A DNA stretch of 63,775 nucleotides, from positions 1 through 63,775 of the forward strand of contig CALPRQ020000019.1 in assembly GCA_943326015.2 (NCBI GenBank), in the 5' to 3' direction. The notes under the pieces are model-generated. The model was not told the origin of the DNA. It made no database searches and worked only from the letters and a program-made list of their open reading frames with translations. The translations under genes and the position numbers were made by a program. The number at the start of each line of letters is the position of its first letter. Position 1 is the first letter of the stretch. This DNA is from Chitinophaga pinensis. GTDB lineage: Bacteria; Pseudomonadota; Gammaproteobacteria; Burkholderiales; Burkholderiaceae_C. Positions 44,397 to 52,172 of the stretch are shown one piece after another.

Positions 44397-44410
44397 GCAA
44401 TACCTATGCA
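44397..44410 (+). repeat. 14-bp direct repeat, right copy, bounding the TA module
   Basis: GCAATACCTATGCA, identical to 43,462-43,475. Lies between the tacA promoter and the end of the IS607-like tnpB. Confidence 0.7.
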
Positions 44411-44433
44411 AATCTAGGCATTTCTGACTAAAT

Positions 44434-45624
44434 CTACTGCTTGCTTCCTGCTTCACCGAGGGCCGGTTTCACCGCCGTCTTGCGACGGCGGCTAGAGCCT
44501 TCCTCTCCACAGGCTGTAACCGTGGAACTCACGGCCATGTTCTTCAAGTTGATCGCGGCGTTCACGTCGCGGTCATGGTTCGCGCCGCAAGCTGGGCAAG
44601 TCCACTCCCGGACCGACAGCGGCAGCTCGTCGAGCCTGTGTCCACAGCTCGAACAGGTCTTGCTGCTCGGGTAGAACCGATTCGCAACTACCACCTGCCC
44701 GCCACGCATCGCGGCCTTGTATTCCAGTTGCCGCCGGAACTCGAAAAAGCCCATGTCGGCGATCGAACGCGCCAGACGCCGGTTCTTGACCATGCCCTTG
44801 ACGTTCAAGTCCTCGATGCCGATAGTGTGAAACCGGCACGCAAGACTCGTCGTGAGCTGGTGCAACGCATCCGATCGAATCGCCGCGATGCGCGCGTGCA
44901 GCTTCGACAGCTTGGCCCTGGCCTTCTTGCGATTGGCCGATCCCTTTTGCTTGCGGCTCAGGCTGCGAGAGAGCCGGCGCAAGCGGTCCAGCAGCGCCTT
45001 GTGGGGCTTGGGACCGGGAACCGGGGGTTCTCCGGTCGAGAGCGTCGCGAGGGCCTTGACACCCAGATCCACACCGACCGCGCCTTGGTTCTCGGCTGGC
45101 GGCAGGTGCGAATCATCCTGGGTATCGACGGCAACGCTGACAAACCAGCGATCGGCCACACGCGAGACGGTAGCCGACAGGATTTTGCCCGCGAAGCGCA
45201 ACGTCTCGCGCATCCGTACCCAGCCCAGATTCGGGATACGGATGCACGAGGCGTCGAGACTGAACTGGTCGTTGCTGAGGCTGAAGCGATCGTGCCGGCC
45301 CTTCTTGCGAAACCGAGGATACTTGGCCCGACCGGCGAAGAAGTTCTGGAACGCCTGGCCCAGCTGGATGATCGCCATCTGCGGCGCGTTCTTGGTGACT
45401 TCCAGCATCCATGGGAACTGCTCGCGCTTGATCGCGTTGAGCTGGCGACGCAGTGCTGCCTGCGACGGTTTCGGCAAGCTGCTGTCTGCCTTCCAGGCGT
45501 CGTACTGCCGCTTCCACTCCGCCAGCGCCCAGTTGTACGCGAAGCGCGCCACGCCCGCCGCGCGCGACAGGTAGGTCGCCTGCGCGTTGTTCGGGTCCAG
45601 AGCGATGCGGTGGGCGATCAGCAT
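44434..45624 (-). CDS. tnpB: TnpB of IS607-like element
   Basis: 396 aa, full length. RuvC residues: Asp in GVDLGVKALATLSTG (about 193-207), Glu in GIEDLNVKGM (about 278-287), Asp in HDRDVNAAINL (about 355-365). Zinc ribbon CSSCG and CPACG (about 325-351). RNA-guided nuclease in known relatives. Starts 7 bp inside the recombinase gene. All catalytic residues appear present, so it could be active even if transposition is not. The omega-RNA would cover the tnpB 3' end near 44,434. Confidence 0.9.
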   Translation of the reverse strand: MLIAHRIALDPNNAQATYLSRAAGVARFAYNWALAEWKRQYDAWKADSSLPKPSQAALRRQLNAIKREQFPWMLEVTKNAPQMAIIQLGQAFQNFFAGRAKYPRFRKKGRHDRFSLSNDQFSLDASCIRIPNLGWVRMRETLRFAGKILSATVSRVADRWFVSVAVDTQDDSHLPPAENQGAVGVDLGVKALATLSTGEPPVPGPKPHKALLDRLRRLSRSLSRKQKGSANRKKARAKLSKLHARIAAIRSDALHQLTTSLACRFHTIGIEDLNVKGMVKNRRLARSIADMGFFEFRRQLEYKAAMRGGQVVVANRFYPSSKTCSSCGHRLDELPLSVREWTCPACGANHDRDVNAAINLKNMAVSSTVTACGEEGSSRRRKTAVKPALGEAGSKQ

Positions 45625-46043
45625 TGCGATGCCTCCACGGCTTGGCGCACGCCATCAAGCAGCTTCTGGTTCTTACGGCTACGCGAGCCGTACAGACGGG
45701 CGGAAAAGACCGTGATGATTTCCAGCACGTCTTTTGCCAAGTCTTCCTCGAACGTCGTGTCCTCACCCCGGTTAAGGATGACCACCTCGACCTGCTTGGC
45801 TTCGCAGATGGCGAATACCAGCTCCGCACCAAAGCGCAACAGCCGGTCTTTGTGGGTGATGACCAGCCGCCCAATCTGCCCGTCAATGCTGGCCTCCAGC
45901 AGCTTCTTGAGGCCCTTCTTGTGGTAGTTCATGCCCGAACCAAGATCGGCGATGACCTCGAACATCCAGCCTTGGCGTGCGCAGTACAGTTCCAGCACTT
46001 GTTTCTGCCCCGAGGCCCTGGCGGCGTGGCGCGCTAGCGGCAA
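45618..46043 (-). pseudogene. tnpA: IS607-type serine recombinase (TnpA), N-terminally truncated
   Basis: About 140 residues remain. From GQKQVLELYCARQGW onward it matches the catalytic domain of IS607 TnpA (DLGSGMNYHKKGLKKLLE, then ITHKDRLLRFG), up to the end. The N-terminal MerR-like DNA-binding domain and the YARVSS segment with the nucleophilic Ser are missing or garbled (AARHAARASGQK). Upstream sequence changes to unrelated DNA at about 46,100. Likely inactive. Confidence 0.75.
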
Positions 46044-46312
46044 GGGCTGGCAGACGCGCGCCGCGCAGGTGCTGGCCGACTGGCTGCGGACCCACTCACC
46101 TGCCTGAGATTTTCATCCAGCCCGGCAGGGCGCCGATCAGCCGCTTCTTGCGCTGGCTCATGGTGCCAGTCCGCCGTGTTCGGGGCCATTGCGTTGCACC
46201 ACTCCACCGCATCGGCGTCGCGCGCCGGGTCGGCCGCCATGGCGCGGTAACATTCATCGAGCGCCGTGTCCACGACAGGCGGATGCAAGAGATCCTCGGT
46301 GAAATAGCTCAT
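46034..46312 (-). CDS. hypothetical small protein, possibly a gene remnant
   Basis: 92 aa from ATG 46312. The first 45 residues (MSYFTEDLLHPPVVDTALDE, then CYRAMAADPARDADAVEWC) look protein-like; the rest reads through, out of frame, the stub of the third AAA/nuclease copy and IS607 sequence. So the true protein probably ended differently before rearrangement. No family recognised. Confidence 0.4.
   Translation of the reverse strand: MSYFTEDLLHPPVVDTALDECYRAMAADPARDADAVEWCNAMAPNTADWHHEPAQEAADRRPAGLDENLRQVSGSAASRPAPARRASASPCR
46096..46161 (-). pseudogene. 5' stub of a third AAA/PD-(D/E)XK gene
   Basis: Starts MSQRKKRLIG, matching MSHRKKLPIG of copy A; 25 of the first 30 bases match, and so does the upstream sequence ending GGACTGGCACC. 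Similarity stops after about 10 codons, and a stop follows at codon 22. A truncated third copy at the IS607 boundary. Confidence 0.6.
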
Positions 46313-46435
46313 GCTTCATTCAATTGCCCAGGCTTGGGGCGTATCCGAGCCGGGTCCACTACGACAAAAGCCTGACGGCTTGCGCGGTCAGGCTTTCGGG
46401 TTTCGTCAGACCAGCTGGCTCACGCCAGCGGGAAA
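46313..46435. other. spacer between gene remnants and porin 1
   Basis: Contains the porin 1 terminator. The segment CAGACCAGCTGGCTCACGCC near 46,407-46,427 recurs at the same place behind porins 2 and 3. Confidence 0.5.
46366..46396 (-). terminator. intrinsic terminator of porin 1
   Basis: Minus strand: AAAGCCTGAC, loop of ten bases, GTCAGGCTTTT. Ends 39 bases after the porin stop codon. Confidence 0.8.
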
Positions 46436-47476
46436 TCAGAAGGCGTGGCGGACGCCGACGGCGAATTGCTTCTTCTCGCCTTCCTTGGAGCCATCGACCT
46501 TCTTGTCGGTCACGCTCTTGTAACCGGTGTACAGGTCGGTACGCTTGGACAGCGAGTAGACGGCCAGCAGGTCGTAGCCATTGGACTCGCCGTTAGCGCC
46601 AGCACCTTCGCTCTTGGCGTGGGCGTAGCCTGCAAACAGGACGACCGGGCCGACCGGAGCGGAAACGCCGACTTGGTATTCGGTGTCATCGACGGCAGCA
46701 CCGGTAATCGCACCCTTGACCTTGTTGTAGGAACCGGTCAGCTTGGCAACGCCGAAGTCGTAGGAAGCGCCAATCAGGTTGAACTTGGTCGAGGCGGCAC
46801 CGGCCAGTTGCTCTTCGGTCTGGTGTGCGTAGCCGACAGCCAGCGGGCCGTTGACATACTTCACATGCAGGGCGATGTTGTCGGTGGCGTCTTGATTGAG
46901 GTTATCAGCGGCGTTCTTGTTTTCACCCAGACCGTAGGCCACGGCACCGCTGAAACCGTTGTAGACAGCGCTGTCGAAGCGGATGGCGTTGTTGAAGCGG
47001 ATGGCGTAGTCGCCCTTGCCGGAAGTGCCCCAGACATCGCGGGTGGCGGCGAAGTTGTGGTCGGCGGTGTTGTTGGTCAGAGCGCGCAGGTCATCGTAAG
47101 CCGAGTAGACGCGACCCAGCTTGACGGCACCGAAGCTGCCCGACACGCCGACGTTGGCTTCACGGTTGAAGCCGTCGGTGCTACCCGAAGTCTTGGCAAC
47201 AGCGCCGGTGTCCATGCTGATGCCCTGCTCCAGCACGAAGTTGGCCTTCAGACCGTTGCCCAGGTCTTCCGAACCCTTGATGCCCCAGCGGCTGTTGCGC
47301 ATGCCGCTGCTGTCCACCGTGTTCTGGCGATCAGTGATCTTGGCTCCGGTAGCGCTCAGGGTGTCCTTGATGTTGCCGATGGAAGCATCGACGACGCCAT
47401 ACAGGGTCACGGAAGATTGAGCGGAAGCGGCACCAGCGGCAGCCAGGACGGCCAGAGCGATCAGACTCTTTTTCAT
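46436..47476 (-). CDS. general outer-membrane porin 1
   Basis: 346 aa. Signal peptide MKKSLIALAVLAAAGAASAQ (1-20), then SSVTLYGVVDASIG, the usual start of Burkholderiales trimeric porins. Alternating beta-strand pattern throughout and C-terminal VGVRHAF with terminal Phe needed for Bam-dependent insertion. Region AYDDLRAL (about 123-130) fits the constriction loop L3. ATG 47476 follows GGAGAACCCCCCC. First of three porins on the minus strand. Confidence 0.92.
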   Translation of the reverse strand: MKKSLIALAVLAAAGAASAQSSVTLYGVVDASIGNIKDTLSATGAKITDRQNTVDSSGMRNSRWGIKGSEDLGNGLKANFVLEQGISMDTGAVAKTSGSTDGFNREANVGVSGSFGAVKLGRVYSAYDDLRALTNNTADHNFAATRDVWGTSGKGDYAIRFNNAIRFDSAVYNGFSGAVAYGLGENKNAADNLNQDATDNIALHVKYVNGPLAVGYAHQTEEQLAGAASTKFNLIGASYDFGVAKLTGSYNKVKGAITGAAVDDTEYQVGVSAPVGPVVLFAGYAHAKSEGAGANGESNGYDLLAVYSLSKRTDLYTGYKSVTDKKVDGSKEGEKKQFAVGVRHAF

Positions 47477-47794
47477 GGGGGGGTTCTCCAAAAGTTGTTT
47501 ACTTCGGTCACAGCACCTTGCCGCACCTGACTTCCAGCGAGAGAAGCTGTACGAATTAAAGCAGAGAGGCTCGGTCCGACCAAGAACCGGAGCAATCCGA
47601 CACCCGAAAAACGTTGCGAACACGCAACAAACGAGGGTTAACCATAAGCAACGGCCGGCGGAGTCTGCGCGCGCGCCGTCTGACCAAGAGCGCGGCAAGC
47701 CTCCCCCTTGAGGGGGAGGTCAAGAGCGCCGGCCCGCGCAGCAGGCCACATCTATCACAGCACAGACCACCTTTGCTGCTACGATAGCCTGCCC
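47477..47794. other. intergenic region between porin 1 and the tnpB pseudogene
   Basis: 318 bp. The part nearest the porin (47,477-47,620) should hold its promoter and leader on the minus strand. At 47,700-47,723 is a hairpin CCTCCCCC-TTGA-GGGGGAGG followed by TCAAG, similar in layout to IS605-type ends. No ORF. Confidence 0.5.
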
Positions 47795-49042
47795 ATGTCG
47801 ATCAAGGCCTTCCGTTTCCAGCTTCGCTTGAAGCCCGACACCGAGCGCGCCCTGCGCCGGTTTGCCGGCTCGTGCCGCTGGGTGTGGAATGCCGCGATCG
47901 CCTAGCAGCAGCGCCGGCGCGAGGCGGGTAAAAAGTTCGCCGGGCACGCGGCCATGTGCAAATGGCTCACCGAATGGCGGCACTTGCCCGCGACCCAGTG
48001 GTTGGCTGAAGCCCCGATCCATCCGCTGCAGCAGACGCTGCGCCGGCTCGAAGCGGCCTATCAGCGCTTTTTCGCGGGCCAGGGTGGCTACCCCAAGTTC
48101 AAGCGTCGCGGACAGGAGCCGGGCTTGCGCTTTCCCGATCCAAAGCAGTTCGCGTTCGATGCGGGCACTTCCCGCGTGAAGCTGCCCAAGCTCGGCTGGC
48201 AGCGCGTTCGCCTGTCGCAGCCCGTGGTCGGCGAACTGCGCAACGCCACTGTCACCCGCGAGCGCGGCCATTGGTTCGTGTCGCTGCAGGTCGAGTTGCC
48301 CGACGTGCTGCCGGCGGCAGATCTGGCGCCGACGCTGGGCATCGATCTGGGCGTGGCGCTGTTCGCGGCTACGTCGAGCGGCGACAAGATCGAGCCCCTC
48401 AAGGCACTGGAGCGCCAGCAGCGCCGCCTCAAGCGCTACCAGCGCGCCGTCTCGCGCAAGGTCAAGGGCTCGCGCAATCGCCGCCAGGCGGTGGAGCGGC
48501 TCGGCCGTATCCACGCGCGCATCGCCGCGCAGCGCAGCGACTGGCTGCACCAGCTCAGCACGGAGCTGGCCGATGCGCACCCCGTCATCGCCATCGAGAA
48601 CCTGAAGGTCGCGGCGATGTCGGCCAGCGCCGCCGGCACGGTGGAGGCACCGGGCAAGCAGGTACGACAGAAGGCGGGGCTGAATCGCGCGATCCTGGAT
48701 CAAGGCTGGGCCGAGTTCCGTCGTCAGCTCGAATACAAATGCGCCGCCCGAGGCGGGGCCGTGGTGCCGGTGAACCCGGCCTACACGAGCCAGCGCTGCA
48801 GCCAGTGCGGCCATGTCTCGGCCGACAACCGGACGACGCAGGCACGCTTTGAGTGCGTGGCTTGCGGCCATGCCGATAACGCGGACACGAACGCCGCGAA
48901 GAACATTCTGGCCGCCGGACTGGCGGTCTGGTCTCGTGGGACCACAGCCTGTGGAGCGGAAGTCAGCCGCGCCAAGCCCGCGAGGGCGAAGCGCGCAGCC
49001 GCGAGGAAGCAGGAACCCACCGAGGGGAGGGTACATGCCTAG
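47795..49042 (+). pseudogene. tnpB: TnpB, interrupted by one in-frame stop
   Basis: One frame runs from ATG 47795 (MSIKAFRFQLRLKPDTERAL) to the stop at 49042, broken only by TAG at 47,903-47,905, where relatives have Gln; CAG to TAG would explain it. All downstream family features are intact: GIDLGVALFAATSSG (RuvC Asp), IAIENLKVAAMS (Glu), CSQCGH and CVACGH zinc ribbon, ADNADTNAAKNIL (Asp). An internal ATG 47954 could start a shorter protein lacking about 53 residues. Confidence 0.8.
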
Positions 49043-49067
49043 CGCGCGTACCCACCCGGTAGGAATT

Positions 49068-49096
49068 CTCGGCCTTCAGGCCGGGGAGGAAGTCAA
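49068..49096 (+). repeat. IS605-type right-end hairpin of the second tnpB
   Basis: CTCGGCC (49068-49074), loop TTCA, GGCCGGG (49079-49085), then GAGGAAGTCAA to 49096. Same layout as the right end at 244-273; would form the 3' scaffold of an omega-RNA. Confidence 0.6.
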
Positions 49097-49377
49097 AGCT
49101 GCGCCTCAGGTCCCGCTGGAAGTTCTCGTGCGGCCGAGCAGTTTCCAGATAGAGCAGGCCTTGGCTTCTGAATTTCACGAGCCGCAAGGCTGCCAGGTCG
49201 CCTTTTTTGCGCTCCCCGCTCTCGGGGCTGGACGCCACGTCAGAACAGCCTGATTCACGAGGCGGTCAGCCAGCCACGCTGCCGGACTGGCAAGGCCCAC
49301 GCGACAAAAAACCCGCAGTGTCGCCACAGCGGGTTTTTGGGTTTCCAGACCGCAGGCTGGCTCACGCCAGCGCCCGA
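49097..49377. other. region between IS605 right end and porin 2
   Basis: 281 bp. On the minus strand, from ATG 49238, an open frame (MASSPESGERKKGDLAALRL, then VKFRSQGLLYLETARPHENF) runs into the IS right end and may be a gene cut by the insertion; no family recognised. Then come a TTCACGAGGCGG motif recurring before the porin 3 terminator, and the porin 2 terminator. Confidence 0.45.
49306..49338 (-). terminator. intrinsic terminator of porin 2
   Basis: Minus strand: AAACCCGCTGTG, loop GCGA, CACTGCGGGTTTTTTG. Nearly identical to the terminator behind porin 3. Confidence 0.85.
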
Positions 49378-50451
49378 TCAGAAAGCGTGCTTGACGCCGA
49401 CGGCGTAGACGTGAGTCTTGGACTCGTCGCTGTTGACTTCGCTGTCTGTCTTGGCGTTCAGGTAAGCCGCGTAAGCGGTGGTGCGCTTGGACAGGCTGTA
49501 GACCAGGGCGGCACTGAAGCCACGGCTCTTCGCGAAGTCGTCGCCACCAACCTTGATCTTGGTGTGAGCGTAGCCAACGCCCAGGTTAATGTTCGATGCC
49601 AGCGGCACTTCCACGCCGACCTGGTAAGAGTTGTCCTTGGCATCGTCAGCGGCACCAGCGTAGTTGAACTTGGCGGTATTGATGCCACCCACCAGCTTGG
49701 CCACGCCGAAGTTGTAGGAACCGCTCAGCAAGTTGTAAGTAGCCTTTTCGCCAGCATCCAGCTGCATATCGGGGTCACCGAAGAAAATCGAGCCAACATT
49801 GGCACCATTCGAGGAACCCGACTTTTCCTGCTGGTAGCCATAAGCCACGACCAGCGGGCCGTTGGCGTACTGGACATTCAGGGCACCCACGCTGCCAGCG
49901 GAAACGCCAGCAGCCTTGTCTTCACCCAGCGAGTAGCTCACAGCACCGCTGAAACCATTGAAGGACGGCGAAACGTACTTGATGGTGTTGTTGGCGCTGG
50001 CAGTGTACGGAGCCCAGACGTGCTTCGTGGCGCTGACGTTGGCATCGAAAGTGTTGTTGGCAACGCCGTAGATGTCATCGTAGGCGGTGAACTGCTTGCC
50101 CAGCTTGACTTGACCGAAGTTGCCTGCGACACCCACGCTGGCTTCACGGCTGAAAGCCTGACCAGCGCTAGCTTGCGCACCGGTATCCAGGTCGAAGCCC
50201 TGCTCCAAGGTGAAGATGGCCTTCAGACCGCTGCCCAGATCTTCAGAACCCTTCAGGCCGAAACGGCTGGAAGAAACGCCACCGCTGTCCACCTTGGTTT
50301 GCTTGTCGGTGGTTGTGACGCCCCCGACTTTGTCCGTCATCTTGGCTTGGCCGAACCACACGTCGGCGATACCGTACAGCTGCACGGAAGACTGGGCGGA
50401 AGCGGCACCAGCGGCGGCCAGCACGGCCAAGGCAATCAGACTCTTTTTCAT
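49378..50451 (-). CDS. general outer-membrane porin 2
   Basis: 357 aa. Signal peptide as in porin 1, then SSVQLYGIADVWFG; C-terminus VGVKHAF. It shares long stretches with porin 3 (KVDSGGVSSSRFGLKGSEDLG; GLKAIFTLEQGF; AGQAFSREASVGVAGNFGQV), and the 3' flank is duplicated as well, so porins 2 and 3 are recent duplicates. ATG 50451. Confidence 0.92.
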   Translation of the reverse strand: MKKSLIALAVLAAAGAASAQSSVQLYGIADVWFGQAKMTDKVGGVTTTDKQTKVDSGGVSSSRFGLKGSEDLGSGLKAIFTLEQGFDLDTGAQASAGQAFSREASVGVAGNFGQVKLGKQFTAYDDIYGVANNTFDANVSATKHVWAPYTASANNTIKYVSPSFNGFSGAVSYSLGEDKAAGVSAGSVGALNVQYANGPLVVAYGYQQEKSGSSNGANVGSIFFGDPDMQLDAGEKATYNLLSGSYNFGVAKLVGGINTAKFNYAGAADDAKDNSYQVGVEVPLASNINLGVGYAHTKIKVGGDDFAKSRGFSAALVYSLSKRTTAYAAYLNAKTDSEVNSDESKTHVYAVGVKHAF

Positions 50452-50569
50452 GTCAGTACTCCAGTGATGAATTGACAGTGGTCGCCGCGTCACCGCAGCC
50501 ACCTTACCCCCCTTGGGTCGTCGAAATCAATTACATCACATGACGGAATCCAAGATCCGCCTTACCCGT

Positions 50570-50582
50570 AAAACCAGGTTTT
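50570..50582. promoter_or_regulatory. AACC-GGTT palindrome upstream of the MqsA-like fragment
   Basis: AAAACC (50570-50575), A, GGTTTT (50577-50582). MqsA-type antitoxins bind AACCT...AGGTT palindromes; the match here is partial (AACC-A-GGTT) and lies 36 bp before the MqsA-like frame. Confidence 0.35.
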
Positions 50583-50617
50583 TTGTATCAATTAAGCAAC
50601 ATTAATATCGTGACATC

Positions 50618-50839
50618 ATGCGTCACCTCTCAAGTCGTCGAATCCGTCGAGCAGGCATCGTCGGTGTGCGCAAGAAGCTCCACCTCGGCCAGCGCGAGGC
50701 TGTCGAAATCTTCGGCGGCGGCGTCAATGCCTTCTTGCGCTACGAGAACGGCAAGACCAAGCCGGCGCTGGCCCTGGTCAAGCTGTTCAAGCTGCTGGAT
50801 CGCCATCCGGATCTGCTCAACGAGGTCAGAACCACCTAA
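50618..50839 (+). CDS. orphan HTH domain of MqsA-family antitoxin (truncated)
   Basis: 73 aa. From about residue 17 it matches the C-terminal HTH half of MqsA/YgiT antitoxins: VRKKLHLGQREAVEIFGGG, then VNAFLRYENGKTKPALALVK. The N-terminal zinc-binding half and any MqsR toxin are absent. No clear ribosome binding site precedes ATG 50618. Either a remnant or a stand-alone DNA-binding protein. It lies between porins 2 and 3 on the opposite strand. Confidence 0.65.
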   Translation: MRHLSSRRIRRAGIVGVRKKLHLGQREAVEIFGGGVNAFLRYENGKTKPALALVKLFKLLDRHPDLLNEVRTT

Positions 50840-50879
50840 TTCACGAAGCTGCAAGCCAGGCTGGCAAGGCACAGGCGAC

Positions 50880-50914
50880 AAAAAACCCGCGGTGTTGCCA
50901 CAGCGGGTTTTTTG
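50880..50914. terminator. terminator shared by porin 3 and the MqsA-like frame
   Basis: A run of A (50,880-50,885), CCCGCGGTG, short loop, CACAGCGGG, then TTTTTT. T runs on both strands make it bidirectional. Copy of the porin 2 terminator. Confidence 0.85.
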
Positions 50915-50951
50915 GTTTCTAGACCTCGAGCTGGCTTACGCCAGCGTCAGA

Positions 50952-51938
50952 TCAGAAAACGTGCTTGACGCCGACGGCGTAGATGTTGGTGGTCACGTCG
51001 GTCTTAGCAGCATCGACGTAATCCAGCTTGGTGCTGCGCACGCCAGCGTAGGCGGTGGTGCGCTTGGACAGGACGTAGGCTGCAGCCACGCCGAAGCCGC
51101 TGTTGTCGAACTGCTTGACGCCGTTGGCCTTGTCTTCCGACGAAGCATAGCCAGCCGACAGGATCAGGTTGGCAGCCAGCGGGTAGTCGACGCCGAGTTG
51201 GTATTCCTTGTCCTTGGTGCCTTCGTTGTTGTCGCGCTGAGCGTAAGCGCCCTTCAGGGTCACGACGCCCAGGTTGTACGAAGCGTTCAGGTTGGTGAAC
51301 TCGATGGACTTGCCAGCGATAGCTGTCCGCTGGCTTTGATAGGCGACAGCAGCGGCGAGCGGGCCGTTGGCGTACTGAACTGCCAGGGCGGAGACTTCCG
51401 AAGCGGGGGTCTTGATGTCGTTTTCGTCGAGAGCGTAGCTCACGATGCCGCTGAAGCCAGCGTAGGACGGCGAGGTGTACTTGATGCCGTTGGCCGGGTT
51501 GGCGTTGTAGCTGGTGCTAGCAAACGCGCCAGCCGACGGGGTCAGGGCCGAGTCGAACACCGGGTTGGAGGCGTTCTGGACGTCGTCGTAGGCGGTCCAG
51601 ACCTTGCCCAGCTTGACTTCGCCGAAGTTGCCGGCCAGGCCGACGGAGGCTTCACGGCTGAAAGCCTGACCAGCGGTAGCTTGAGCACCAGTGTCCAGGT
51701 TGAAGCCTTGCTCCAGGGTGAAGATGGCCTTCAGACCGCCACCCAGGTCCTCGGAACCCTTCAGGCCGAAGCGGCTGGAGGAAACGCCGCCGCTGTTGAC
51801 GACGGTCTGGGCCTTGGAGCCGGTAGCCTTGACACCGCCGACCCACACGTCAGCGATACCGTACAGCTGCACGGAAGATTGAGCGGAAGCGGCGCCAGCA
51901 GCGGCCAGCACGGCCATAGCGATCAGGGACTTTTTCAT
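50952..51938 (-). CDS. general outer-membrane porin 3
   Basis: 328 aa. Signal peptide MKKSLIAMAVLAAAGAASAQ, then SSVQLYGIADVWVG; C-terminus VGVKHVF with terminal Phe. Closest to porin 2 over the first 130 residues; loops differ later (shorter overall). ATG 51938. Upstream (52,000-52,090) is AT-richer DNA that probably holds its promoter. Confidence 0.92.
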   Translation of the reverse strand: MKKSLIAMAVLAAAGAASAQSSVQLYGIADVWVGGVKATGSKAQTVVNSGGVSSSRFGLKGSEDLGGGLKAIFTLEQGFNLDTGAQATAGQAFSREASVGLAGNFGEVKLGKVWTAYDDVQNASNPVFDSALTPSAGAFASTSYNANPANGIKYTSPSYAGFSGIVSYALDENDIKTPASEVSALAVQYANGPLAAAVAYQSQRTAIAGKSIEFTNLNASYNLGVVTLKGAYAQRDNNEGTKDKEYQLGVDYPLAANLILSAGYASSEDKANGVKQFDNSGFGVAAAYVLSKRTTAYAGVRSTKLDYVDAAKTDVTTNIYAVGVKHVF

Positions 51939-52172
51939 GTCGTATACCTTTTGTATTAGGGGGGAGAGAGGAAAGTTGGCGCCTACGGCACCAAGCAGGT
52001 CTACATCCTTGACGAATGAAGATGCCCGGCAATTTCACCAGATAAACGGCGCAAAACCTAGGGTATACCTTAGTTTTCCATCAAGCTGTGTCATAAAAGC
52101 GACACCTTTCGACTTTAAGGCTCCCAAGGGTTAGCCCGGTCGGCCTCGCGCTGCCTGGCATCGAGACGGGGT
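51939..52172. other. intergenic region between porin 3 and AAA/nuclease copy B
   Basis: About 230 bp, probably carrying the porin 3 promoter and leader on the minus strand. No ORF with a ribosome binding site and no clear terminator for copy B was seen. Confidence 0.4.

Larger units (their letters stand above)
44430..46100 (-). mobile_element. IS607-like element with truncated recombinase
   Basis: Contains a serine-recombinase fragment and an intact-looking tnpB in the IS607 order, with a 7-bp overlap. Ends are approximate: the right end is taken near the tnpB stop, and the left end near where recombinase similarity is lost, next to the stub of a third AAA/nuclease gene. No terminal inverted repeats are expected for IS607. 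Confidence 0.6.
47700..49096 (+). mobile_element. IS605-family (IS1341-like) element carrying only a broken tnpB
   Basis: Bounded tentatively by the hairpin at 47,700-47,719 and the right-end hairpin at 49,068-49,085 with AGGAAGTCAA. No tnpA (Y1 transposase) is present. The 3' end of its tnpB and its right end are closely related to the partial element at 1-273. Confidence 0.6.

Noticed and set aside
44434..49042. CRISPR-Cas12f-like effectors
   Set aside because: The RuvC/zinc proteins are TnpB with IS607 or IS605-type ends and no repeat array nearby.
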